A DNA stretch of 64,000 nt, taken from the NCBI RefSeq assembly GCF_030445035.2, contig NC_080688.1, positions 59,657,949-59,721,948 on the forward strand. The letters run 5' to 3'. Made by a program: the position numbers and the translations under genes. This stretch comes from Dasypus novemcinctus. Lineage: Eukaryota > Chordata > Mammalia > Cingulata > Dasypodidae. The notes below the pieces were generated by a model. It ran no database searches. It was given only the letters and a program-made list of their open reading frames with translations, and had not been told where the DNA came from. Below, piece by piece: positions 1-11,200 of the stretch (its first letter is position 1; each line of letters starts with the position of its first letter).

Positions 1-3000
1 GGCAAGAAAGCAGTGATATGATATATTTAAGATACTGGCAGAGAAAAACTGCCAGACAAGAATATTATATCTGGTAAGATTGTCTTTTAAAATGAAGGTG
101 AATTTAGATTATTTTCAGATACACAAAAACAGAGAATTTCTAACCAAGAGACCAGCTTTACAGGAAATACTAAAGGGAGTGCTACAGTCTGAAAAGATAA
201 GAAAAGAAAGAGAAGCTTGGGAAAGAGTTTAGAAATGAAGATTATATCAGTAAAAGTAACTGAAAGTATAAAAAGATGGTGAAAATGATATATGACAAAT
301 AAAACCCAAACACCAAAATAGGTGAAGTAAGAACTTCCTTTACAATAATAACATTGAATATTAGTGTATTAAATTCCCCAATCAAAAGACATAGACTGGC
401 AGAATGGATATGAAAATATGGGCCATTTATATGCTGTCTACAAGTGACTCACCTTAGGCAAAAAGATACCAATAGATAAAAGTGAAAGTCTGGAAAAAGA
501 TATTCATGTGTGCAGTAACCAAACAAAACTGGAGTGCCTATTCTCATACTGAATGAAATAGTCTTTAAAAGCAAAGCTGTTATTACAGACAAGGAAGGAC
601 ATTATATAAGACTAAAAGGGACAATTCATGAAGAGGAAATAACAATCATAAATGTATATACAGCTAACCGGGATGCCCCAAATTGTATGAGGTAAATGCT
701 GGGAAAACTGGAAAAGAAATAGCTTTCTCTACAATAATAGTTGGAGACTTCAATACACCACTCTCATCATTGGATAGAACATCTGGGCAGAGGATCAATA
801 AAGAAATAGAGTGCTTGAATAATAAGATAAGCAATCCTAACCTAATAGCAGAACATTTAACCCCCAAAGAGCAGGATATACTTTCTTCTCAAGTGCTCAT
901 GAATCTTTCTCCAGGATAGACATATGTTGGGTATAATGCAGATCTCAAGAAATTTAACAAGATTAAATTATACAAAAACACTTTCTCTGATCATAATGGA
1001 ATAAAGCTGGAAATCAACAATAGGCAGAAAAAGGGAAAATTCATAAATATTTGAAAATTAAACAACTTACCCTTAAAAAATCAGTGGATAAAATAAGAAA
1101 TTGCAAGAGAAATCAATAAATATTTCAAGACGAATGAAAAGGAAAATACAAAATATCAGAACCTATGGGAAGCAGTGAAGGGATTTCTGGGAAAGAAATT
1201 TATAGCCCTCAATGCTTATATTAAAAAAGAAGAAAGAGCTAAAATCAATGACCTAACTACACAGCTGGAGGAACTAAAAAAAGAACAGCAAATTATTCCC
1301 AAAGCAAGCAGGAGGAATGAAATAACATAGCAGAGAAGTGAATGAAATTGGGGGAAAGAAACAATAGAGAGGATTAACAACACTAAAATTAACAAAATAG
1401 ACAAACAGACTGACAAAGGAAAAATGAAGAAGCAAATAAATAAAATCAGAACTAGAACAGGAAAATTACTACTGAACCCACAGAAATAAAAGAGAACGTA
1501 AGAGACTATTATGAATGACTGTATACCAACAAACTGGATAATGCAGATGAAATGGAAAAAATCCTAAGAAGATGTGGACAACGTACACTGACCCTAGAAA
1601 TAATAGAACACTTTAAGAAACCAATCACAAGTGAAGAAATTGAAACAATCATCAAATACCTCCCAAAGATGAAAAGCCCAGGTCCAAATGGCTTCACAGA
1701 TGAATTCTACCAAGCATTCAGATAATATTCAATACCAATCTTACTCAAACTCTTCCAAAAAAACTGAACAAGAAGGAATGCTATTAAACTCATTCTATGA
1801 CACTAATATCACCCTAGTGCCAAAACCAAATAAAGATATTACAAAGAAAGAAAATACAGATCCATTTCTGTAATGGATATAGATACTGAAAAATCAACAA
1901 AATACTTAATAATCAAATCAACAACACATTGAAAGAATTATTCATCTTGAGCCAGTTGGTTTTATAGCAGGCATGCAAGGATGTTTCAAAACAAGAAAAT
2001 CAATAAAAAATACACTTTAATAAATGAAAGAAGAAAAAATCATTTGATCATCTAGATTGTTACAGAAAGGGCATTTAACAAAATACAGCATCCTTTCTTG
2101 ATTAAAAAAAAACACTCCAAAAGATATGAATAGAAGGAAACTTTCTCAACAAATATGAAAACCCCACTCATGACATTGTACTCAATGGTGAAAGACTGAA
2201 AGCTTTCCCGTTGAGACTGGGAACAAGAAAAATGTGCCTGCTGTTGCCACTGTTGTTCAATATAGCACTGGATGTTCTAGCTAGAGCAATCAGGCAAGAA
2301 AAAGAAATAAAATGCATCCAAATTGGGAAGGAAGAAGTAAAGCTTTGACTATTCACAGATGATGTGATACTATACTTAGAAAGTCCAAAAAAAAACTACA
2401 ACAAAGCTAATAGAGCTAACAAATGAGTTCAACACAGTGGCAGGATGTAAGATTAATGGGCAAAAGTCATTAGTGTTTCTACACAATAATAAAAAGCAAT
2501 TTGAAGAGGAAGTCAAGAGAAAATTCCATTTACAATAGCAACTAAAGGAATGAAATACTTAAGAATAAACTTAGCCAAGGATGTAAAGTATTTGTACTCA
2601 GAAAACCACAATCCATTGCTAAAAGAAATCAAAGACCTAAATAAATGGAAGAACGTTTGTGTTCATGGATTGGAAGACTAAGTGTTGTTGAGGTGACAAT
2701 TCTACCCAAATTGATATACAGATTCAATGCAATATGATAAAAATTCCAACAGTCTTTTTTAAGAAAGTGGAAAACACAATTATTAAAGTTATGTGGAAGG
2801 GTAAGGGGTCACAAATAGCCAGTAACATCTTATAAAGGAAGAATGAAGTTGGAAGTATCTTATTTCTGGGCTTGAAATCATATTACCTAGCTTCAGAGGT
2901 AAAAACAGGATGGTACTACATAAAGATAGACATATAGACCAATGGAACCAAACTGATGGTTCAAAAATGGACCAAATCATCTATGGTCAAGTGATTTTTG

Positions 3001-4730
3001 ACAAGGCAGTCATGGCCACCCAGGTGGGGCAGAACAGTCTTTTCAACAAATGGTGGTGGGAGAACTGGATATCCATGTCCAAAAGAAAGACAGAGGATAC
3101 TATCTCACACTTTATACAAAAATTAACTCAAAATGAATCAAAGACATAAATTTAAAGTGACAACCATGGGGAAACATCCACAAGACGTGGTGGTATGTAG
3201 TGGGTTCTTAAATCTTACACCAAAAATATGAACAACGAAAGAAAGAAATGGATAAATGGGGCCTCCTCAAACTTAAACACTTTTATGCTTCAAAGGATTT
3301 TGTCAAGAAGGTGAAAAGGCAGCCCACTCAAGAAAATATTGGGAAACCACATATTCATTAATAATTTGATTTCCATGCTATATAAAGAGATCATGCAACT
3401 CATCAATAACAGAGCAAGGAATCCAATTTAAAAATGGGCAAAAGATTTAGACCTTTCTCCAAAAAGAAAACAGAAATGGTAGAAAGGAAAAAGGAAAAAA
3501 AAAAGCTCAATATTGCTAGCTGTTAGGGAAATGAAAATCAAAACCACAATGAAACATCATCTCACACCTCATAGAATGGCTTTTATTAAAAAAACAGAAA
3601 ACAATAACTGCTGGAAAAGATGTGCAGAAATAGGAACACTCCTTCACTGTTGATGGGAATGCAGAATGGTATATCTCTGTGGAAGACATTTTGGTGGCTT
3701 CTCAGGAAACTAAATAGAACTGCCATATGATCCAGCAATCCCTTTACTAGGAATTTATCCAGAAGAACTGAAAATAGTGACAGGAACAGACATTTGCACA
3801 CCAATGTTTATAGCAGCATTACTCACAATTGCCAAAATATGGACACAAACAAAGAGTTCATTAACCAATGAATGGATAAGAAAAATGTGGTATATATACA
3901 TATATGATGAAATACTACACTTCTGTAAGAAGAAATGAAATTGGGACACATATGCTAATGTGAATTAATGCTGAGGACATTAGGATAAGTGAAATAAGTC
4001 AGAAAAAAGGACAAATATTGTGTAGTCTCACTCATATGAACTAAATATGAAGAATAAGCACATGGAGTTAAAACCTAGAGTATAGGTTACTAGGAGATAG
4101 AATGAGGGCTGAGAAGAGGTACCAGTGCTTAATATATGGAGAATTTTTAATTAGCTAGACTGTAAATGTGTAGAAATGGATAGAGTTGATTATAACACAT
4201 TATGGCAAGTATAACTAACACAGCAGGTTTATAAAAGCTGTGGCTGAAAGGGATAGTCTAGCCTATAAATGTCAACTGAAAGAAAGCTAGAGAATAATCT
4301 AGAGACTGAAAAATATAGTGAGCCTGGAGATGGATGAGGATTGTGGTTAATAGTACAAATACAAGAATGTTCTTCTATGAACTGTAAGTAAATCACTATT
4401 AAAAGGTGATGAGAATATGAAGATGCGTGAGAAAATGCAATTAATATAGTCTATGGACTATAGTTAAGAGCAATATGGTAGTGTTCTTGACTCAATGCTA
4501 AAGAAGATACTGTGTTAGTAATAGGGGGTGTATGGAAAAATAAACCAAATATAAGCTGTGGATTTAGTTAATGGTAATAGTATGATGATGTTCTTGCATG
4601 ATCTATAACAAATGTTCTACAACAATGTAAGGTGATGGTGGAGGGATGTTTTATAGGAATTCTGCACATTATGCATGAATTATTTTGTAAGTTCACAACT
4701 TCTCTATAAAAAATATATATATAATAAATA
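1..4730 (+). mobile_element. Old L1 LINE relic, 5' end outside the window
   Basis: The first 200 bases match the end of L1 ORF1 as seen in the younger L1 near 40,265-40,450 (shared wording around 'gcagtgatatgat'). ORF2 follows from about 330 and can be read only in short broken pieces: endonuclease-like segments near 740-1,030, a reverse-transcriptase palm relic at about 2,340-2,375 ([11 protein letters not shown], with the usual FADD changed to FTDD), and a C-terminal region up to about 4,040. The tail ends in the typical placental L1 3' wording (tttataggaattctgcacat, then acaacttctctataaaaa) at about 4,640-4,730. Stops and frameshifts are dense, so it is inactive. The 5' limit is unknown because the element runs off the window. 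Confidence 0.9.
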
Positions 4731-4847
4731 TCAAACCCTACTATGGTTTATTCAGAAAATAAACTTATTAAAGGATATTTATTTATTTATTTATTTTTTT
4801 GACAGTTTTTCAAACTTTTATTTAAGTGCCATGATCCAGGATGAATT

Positions 4848-5525
4848 TTATATCTTGTTGAAAGCAGCAACATCCATGGACTGCACATAGTCCTCAAAAG
4901 CAATTATCTGCTCCTCCAGCATATCTGTTCCAACTTTATCATCTTCAACTACACACTGTATTTGAAGTTTTTTTATTCCATATCCCACTGGAACTAGTTT
5001 AGAAGAGCCCCAGACCAAGCCATCTGTTTGAATGCTTCTGACACACTCTTCTAACTTTGCCATATCTGTTTCATCATCCCAAGGTTTCACATCAAGTAAG
5101 ATGGAAGACTTGGCAACAAGTGCAGGTTTTTTGGCTTTCTTTGACTCATACTGGGCAAGGCGTTCTTCTCTTAGCCGCTTAGCTTCTTCGCTTTCCTCTT
5201 CCTCATCAGATCCAAAAAGATCAATGTCATCATCATCTTTACTATCTGTAGCTCCACTTCCTGTGGTGTCTTCCACATTAGCAGGTCCATATTTGCCCAA
5301 AGCTTTCTTCACTCCTGGCAGGCTGGCTTTTTCCTTTTCGTAAGACTTGATGTGATTATACCAGCGTAGGGCGTGACACAAATCGGCGGGTGGTGGGCTG
5401 GAGACTGCTTCAAATACTGCCACATCTGCTTGTGATGGCACATATCCCTCGATGTAGCTCTTGTCCGCCAAATAATCGTTGAGCACCTGGAGGCCAGCGG
5501 GGCTTTTCAGGCGTCCGAAACCCAT
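4848..5525 (-). CDS. EEF1B2: EEF1B2 retrocopy, intact 225-aa elongation factor 1-beta frame
   Basis: A single uninterrupted frame runs from ATG (context gccATGg on the minus strand) to a stop, and encodes 225 residues, the usual length of eEF1B-alpha. In the parent protein this subunit is the guanine-nucleotide exchange factor that recharges eEF1A with GTP during cytosolic translation elongation. The visible order is an N-terminal GST-C-like domain (about 1-90), a linker with an acidic patch ([15 protein letters not shown], about 98-115), a basic stretch ([18 protein letters not shown]) and the C-terminal exchange domain ending AAFNKI. Against the human protein as I remember it there are only about five to six changes, including position 5 (Asp to Arg). 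The lack of introns and the tail/TSD show that it is a retrocopy, not the parent gene. Whether it is expressed cannot be told from sequence alone; the intact frame could reflect youth or selection. Confidence 0.85.
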   Translation of the reverse strand: MGFGRLKSPAGLQVLNDYLADKSYIEGYVPSQADVAVFEAVSSPPPADLCHALRWYNHIKSYEKEKASLPGVKKALGKYGPANVEDTTGSGATDSKDDDDIDLFGSDEEEESEEAKRLREERLAQYESKKAKKPALVAKSSILLDVKPWDDETDMAKLEECVRSIQTDGLVWGSSKLVPVGYGIKKLQIQCVVEDDKVGTDMLEEQIIAFEDYVQSMDVAAFNKI

Positions 5526-5597
5526 GGCGAAAGCTGTATTCCGGGACTGGGCAGCAAAGGAGGGAAAAACGCAGACAGTCTACCGCAAGTGCTGAGA

Positions 5598-5636
5598 GGG
5601 AAAAAGGCCGTGAAAGGCCGGAAAATTCCTTATATA
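5598..5636 (-). promoter_or_regulatory. TATA box and 5'-TOP-like start upstream of the EEF1B2 retrocopy
   Basis: On the minus strand, TATATAAGG (5,628-5,636) lies about 29 bp upstream of CCTTTTTCCC (5,598-5,607). That pyrimidine run resembles the terminal oligopyrimidine start of translation-factor mRNAs, including EEF1B2. The spacing fits a TATA-directed start. Just upstream is a short CpG-rich block (about 5,640-5,672). A normal processed copy begins at the cap site and would lack this, so it looks like parental promoter carried along. Activity is inferred. Confidence 0.55.
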
Positions 5637-5845
5637 GAGTCGGAGGCGTTTCCCTCCGCCACTACCCGGCCGAAGGTTAAAGGTCAAAGTACGTTACTAC
5701 TCACATTCCTGAACATAAAAATTGGGGACTCTGTGTTAAATAGCCAAGGAATTGTCCGTGGGCCTTTCTTTGTGTTTGGAAATTGATAAAAGGAGCATTT
5801 CTCATATTCGTACCTCCGTGGCGCTTCAAGATTCAAGGATATTTA

Positions 5846-6577
5846 ATAGTACACAAAGGTCTGAACTTGGAATCCATGCAGTTAGGAGCAACACTGAGCT
5901 TCACTGTGGACTGACTCCTGCAAAGGCATTATAGCCACTGCTGCTGGGTACAATTTTTCCATTTATTACTGGATGTGCACTGTGCCTGCTTCCTCAGATT
6001 ACTTAGTTGTCAAATCAAGATTTTATGAGACTATATCCAACTAGCAGAGTGTCATTCAAATGCTGCATTCCAGATTTAATGGAAGCTGGCAAAGTGAGTT
6101 TTAAGGTTTCTTCCTTGGGCAGGTGTGACTACAAAAGGAGAAAAATTTTAAGCAACCTATGACTAGTCTTGAAGTGATAAACAACCAGAAAACAAGACAA
6201 ATGCCCAACAATGAACTCATTATTAATTTCCTCCCAATAATCTTTCTTCTTGTATTAACAATAGAATCACCCACAATTAAAGCTTCAAAGTGATTCAAAG
6301 TTATTTACTTGCAACCCATCATAATTTTCATCTTCCTCTGTTGAAACTGTAGGACATTGTAAGAATTAAAGACCAGTACTATATGGAAAAGTCAAACCAT
6401 ATCATAGATGTTTGACTTTTAAATGTAATAGGGGATTTCCTCATTCATTTCTTCTGTCAAAGTTTCACTCAGGAAGGGAACAAGTTCAAAGCCAATGTTG
6501 ATTTCCTCCAGCTACCCCCTCATAATGTTTCCTTCCATGCACAAATGATCCTACCTTTTGACTGATTTGTTGTAGAG
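5846..6577. other. No gene seen; unique sequence
   Basis: Only short frames occur in all six readings, with no similarity I recognise. The last eight bases (6,570-6,577) are the left target duplication of the next element. Confidence 0.6.
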
Positions 6578-6754
6578 CAGGAGTTCTTAACCTTTTTTGT
6601 TCCAAGGAACCCTTTAGCTATTAGGTGAAAACTACGGAGCCCTTACTAAGTCCACACTATACTGTGTATTATTTAATACAACACGTTCTCACAAGAATGA
6701 TGTTTTTTTTTGAATTTCAATTCAAGCTCATGGACCCCTTGTTAAGAATCCCTG
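6578..6754. mobile_element. hAT-type non-autonomous DNA transposon (MITE), 177 bp
   Basis: The element has terminal inverted repeats: caggagttcttaac at the left end, and the complement of cagggattcttaac at the right end. A perfect 8-bp target duplication, ttgtagag, flanks it at 6,570-6,577 and 6,755-6,762. Eight-base duplications are typical of the hAT superfamily, and the ends resemble Charlie-like mammalian MITEs. There is no coding capacity. Confidence 0.8.
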
Positions 6755-6762
6755 TTGTAGAG

Positions 6763-7764
6763 ACACACATCAATGGGAATTATACAAGCCCTTTTCAAAT
6801 AAAGGCTAATAGGCAGGTCCACTGTCTAAAGAACTTTGTGTAAATAGCTCAATGTCAAATAAGAGCACTCAAGAGCTCAAATTTCCATTCCCTCATTATT
6901 TACAAATTGCTTTTCAGATCATCCTGTGGCAAATCAGGAGACCCGTGTTCCATTTTGGCTTAGATGATCCCCAGGTGACTGTACTGGGCCAATTAGCTAA
7001 CATTCCAGTACCCAGTCTCCCCATTTATAAAGCCAGAAAAAAGGTTTTTCCTAGTTTCCAATTTCAACCATGTAACCTTTAAGAAGTTTGTACACATAAA
7101 TGATGTGGTCTACTTTTCTGTTACAAGTAAATAGCTTGGGAAGTATATAATAATAATAGCACATCAACTGACTGATGAACAAAAGGCCTAGAAATAATTC
7201 TGTAGGCAGTGCAGTTAAATAGGCTGAGCTGAATCCAAGCTGTTTTTTCTAACACAAGATAGTACTAATAATGGACCATTCTAAGTACAAAGTATGGACA
7301 GTGCCCCTCCAACATATGACCTTTACTCTCTCCTTTACAAATGGTTACGTGATGACCACAGTTTGATTCAGTGGAAGCAAGAGCAAGAGATGGGACCAAG
7401 AATCTGCTCTGTGAATAAGTAAACGGAAATGAGGATAAGTGGCTCTTTTCTCCCTTTCGCACAACCCATTTGCAGGCTACAAACCTGTTAATCTGGGGAG
7501 TAGGAGAGATATTTATTTATTCCAGATTGGAGATGACCTTTATCCGAGTTTTTCAGTGTGTACTTTCCTTCTGTTAAGAATTTGGGATTGCCTAAGGGTA
7601 AAGATAATTTTATGTGTTTTTCTTTGTTTTTCTTTCTGGAATCATTGTCTTACTTCAGAGAGAGAGAGATAAATTCTAAGTTTTTTAAATACTACTATGC
7701 ACTCTCCATAGTTTAATGAATTTCCCTGTCATCAGCATGGTTTAGAAATATTCACCTGTGCTAT
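6763..7764. other. No gene; contains a probable MIR fragment
   Basis: About 6,925-7,040 reads like a decayed plus-strand MIR SINE (wording near 'caggagacccgtgttc' and 'cagtctccccatttataaa'). The rest is unique. The short frames here carry no recognisable domain. Confidence 0.45.
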
Positions 7765-8267
7765 TGATGTGGGCTAAGGGTGGAAGGCTCTTTGTCTCTT
7801 CAGAAATAACTAAGCTGTTTGACTTGTGTCTCTTCAGAAATAACTAAGTTGTTTGACTTGTGGGTGTGGAACGGTAAGAGGCTGCAGTCCTGCCCTTAGG
7901 GACGGTGACAGCAGGCTCCAGTTCCAGGAAATGTTTAACAAAGCAAGGGCTATAAACTTTAAGTATTTAGGGGAAATGCAAAAACCAAGGCTTATCTAGA
8001 ATGTCTGGAGTCCTTGCTAAAAGCTTACCTAAGATGTGGAAGAGATATATGCTAATTGAAGCCTATTGAGAACTGAAACAAAGGGACCATTTGGCCTTTC
8101 CTCTCTGTATAAAAGACGTTTGAAAATCTTGTTCGGGGCTCGGGATTCAAACTGAAAGCTCCCGAGTCCGGCCGGCCGTCAATAAACCATTTTTCCTTCT
8201 CAAAATCATTACTGAGTCCTGGCCTCTCTATACTCAAATAATTGAACTTCTCTTAAATTCCACAACA
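7765..8267 (+). mobile_element. Solo LTR of a class I (gamma-like) endogenous retrovirus, copy 1
   Basis: The LTR begins TGATGTGGGC and ends CCACAACA, and is flanked by the 4-bp direct repeat ctat (7,761-7,764 and 8,268-8,271). It holds a TATA box, TATAAAAG (8,108-8,115), and AATAAA (8,181-8,186). A near-identical LTR lies at 19,436-19,920. This copy carries a tandem duplication of about 36 bp in U3 (tctcttcagaaataactaag..., about 7,796-7,861) that copy 2 lacks. No internal retroviral sequence adjoins it, so it is a solo LTR formed by LTR-LTR recombination. The 4-bp TSD and LTR layout suggest a gammaretrovirus-related family; the family name is not resolved. Confidence 0.85.
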
Positions 8268-8271
8268 CTAT

Positions 8272-11200
8272 GCCCTAGTCTTTTTGGCATGAAAGGGAAA
8301 AAAGATACCACTTTTAAAATAAAGTACATTGTATGACACATTTCTATAATGTATTTTAAAGAATCTCAGACTCTGAATGGGAAATTCAGACAACAAAACA
8401 ATACGAACATGTTTAGACTTGTCATCACCAAACAGCAACTCAGAAGTTACAGAACAATTGCCTATATTTTTGATATAATGAGTTAAAGGAAATACATTAT
8501 TGTCTTCTGATTATTATAGGGCCCCCATGGAAAATCATTGTGATAAAAAATGTTATTTCCATTCTCTCAGCAGAAAAAGATACTTGGTGGACACCTTCCT
8601 CTAAAGTGACTATCCTGTTGTGAACTGAAAATAATTAACCTTGTTTTTTCCCTTCTAGAAGTCACCATTCTCTCCTCCTTGGCCAGGGATAGAGAAACCA
8701 CTCAGGATACGTTTTCATGCTGTTACCTGTCATTCCCATCAAATAAGGGAGAAGAATAGGCAAGCCTATGCTTTTAATTCATTTGCAGGTTTGTATGTAG
8801 TTTAGCATACATTTTCATTTTCCATCAAAAAACTACAAATCGTTAATTGGTTTGCTAGGTACTGAAACCCAATAAAATGACCTCTGCACGTTTCTGCCAT
8901 GAATCTCACTTCCAACCAAGAGATATACATACATATATATATGAAAGCCAGGGTGATTTTTCTCTTCAACAGAAAATGTAACCAGAGATGAAACCGAGTC
9001 TGCTCTGCGTGGTTTTTATGTGCATGTAGTTTCCAGGGAAACCTCACCCTGATATTTCTAAATGTTAGGATACTAACTGGTACCCCCTCAGATTCTCGCT
9101 TTGAGTGTATTAAGAATGAATGTTCACAGCATCAAGTAAAGAGCGGAAAGAGCTATTGAAAAAGACAAAAGTTTCTTTTTAAATAGAATTCCATTTTTCT
9201 GAAAAGATGCATTCTAAATTATGTTTAAAAGGGGTTACAGAGAGTAGAAGCGCTGCCTAAAATTTAAGTGAGTAGTAAGAAAAGAGATTCCTTTGTTTGG
9301 GTGAACAAACAAACAAATCTTCATTTTAGGTTGGCTTTTCAGACTTTGAGGTAAGGGGAATACATTGGGAGCTTGATGTTTCAACTACCTACATTTCTCT
9401 ATTCCGAATGTAGGTGGGTCATAGGAGAGGGGGATGGCAGGTATAGGATCCTATTATAGAACTCCATTTAGTGAGAGGGACAAAAAAAGTAAGTCTTCTG
9501 CCATTAATGTAATTTAACTTAACCTTTCAGTTTGCATGAATTTGGACATATTCCAATGGTGATTACTGTGGAATCATAACTATAAAGGCAATTGTCTCGA
9601 AATAACCTAGGTCATCATTTAAATAAAGAATTAATTGCTCCCTGAATTTATAACTGTTTCTCTTATTATCACTATCTTTAATGTTTTATTCCCTTTCTAC
9701 CTGTTCAAAGTCTACTTTTCCATTTCAGGCTCCCTCACATCTCAGGTCTGCTGAATGAGGCATCTGTCATGTCTGTGTCTTCTCAAATTCACTTACAACT
9801 GGGAAGATGTTTTGTGCTAATTTTACGTATGCAAATAATAACTTTGTAAATATTACTATAGCTTTGTTAGAAGTAAAATATTATCATTGGACAATATCCC
9901 GTCTCTGTAACTAAACATTTCTGTGATCTTAAACTTCTACTGTTAGAAAGTTAATGTAAGAAAAGCAACACTAAAATGGCAGGGATGGAAACATGGGAAT
10001 ATGCCTCAACAGCAGGAAGGGAGAGTGAGTACAAGATAGAAAGACTGAGAGAGAGAGGGAGAGCAAAGGTTGAGAATGAGCAATGCCAGAGTTCACACCT
10101 CAAGTGGTTCTAATCAAGAATTAAAGCATGGAAGGTTACTGATGGATTAGTGGCTTCTCCCTTTGCACAAGGTATACAAGATGGAGAACAGGAACGCATT
10201 TCCTCCTGTTTATGTGTGAAATTTTCCATTGCCTGGATTCAAGAATTAATTCAGGGAGATACAAAGTTTCCATTCTAGAACCATTTAGAATGGATTTTTT
10301 AAAAAATTCACCTGTTTTTCCTGGAATGAAGGGCCATATTTTACTTTATTTGGGTTCCCAATTCTTAGCAAATTTCTTGACATAAAATATACGTCCATTA
10401 CATGGTTGTTTAATGAATTAGAGGATGAGGACAGTAAGGATAATAAGCTGCCCAGATTCTAGCTAAGGATCCTAGCCCTGAAGGAGATAGGATTTAACCC
10501 AGACCTAAAAGGATGGACAGAAATGAGGAGAGTGATGATTCTAGTCTGGGCAATCTGAGTACTCAGGGAGATACAAACACCTGAAATCTCATGAATATAC
10601 CATTTGCATTAATTTAAATTGATCCTTTCTAATTCTGACAATTTATTTACATAATTCAAAACTTGAAATAAAATATTAGATCTAAATTGTCTGGTTCAGA
10701 CATACTCCTCATGAACTAACAGGATAGCTGCAATCTTTTTTTCTCATGCTGTGAAAATGCCAACCTTTCAATTCTTCCAAGCATCCTGGTACAGATGGTC
10801 CCTAATTGCACAGCCAACAACTGTCACTTTATTTTACCAATATCTAAGAGACAGAATGATTACATCTACATCAATCATCTTGAATAATAGAGGCAAAAAT
10901 CACTGCATTATTGCAAAATAAATGTCTCCCACTTTATAGAGAAGTGTCTGTGATTTGCAACATTTATTTCATGATAATGTAGTTGAGAGTCAGTCATGTG
11001 ACATTTTCTGTTGAGTCAGAGGTGGGAAATGAAAAACTCTTCAAAGAAGATAAGCAAAAAGGCAGTGCATGTTTCCAGAAAGCTTCAGCCTTCTTTTGTG
11101 GACAAGAGAGTGTTCCCATAAGGGTCAGGCGGAAAACATCAATCTATTACAGGGTCTCCATGTACCAAATGGCTTAAATATGTTGCGAGATGGGACAAGA

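Larger units (their letters stand above)
4782..5834 (-). other. Retroposed insertion carrying EEF1B2 (processed copy plus upstream DNA)
   Basis: The insertion is bounded by an 11-bp direct repeat, aaggatattta, at 4,771-4,781 and 5,835-5,845. The left copy is followed by a T-rich run, which is the poly(A) tail of a minus-strand insert (about 4,782-4,800). A polyadenylation signal (AATAAA on the minus strand, about 4,817-4,822) lies just upstream of that tail. These are L1-mediated retroposition hallmarks. The insert extends about 310 bp upstream of the ATG, well beyond the expected 5' UTR of about 80 nt, so the copied transcript seems to have started upstream of the normal start site. The 11-bp match is what fixes this 5' limit; if it were coincidental, the true 5' end would lie closer to 5,607. 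Confidence 0.75.

Noticed and set aside
8052..8237. Minus-strand 61-codon frame repeated nearly unchanged at 19,705-19,890
   Set aside because: It is the antisense of the R/U5 part of two related LTRs. Its conservation reflects LTR similarity, not a gene.
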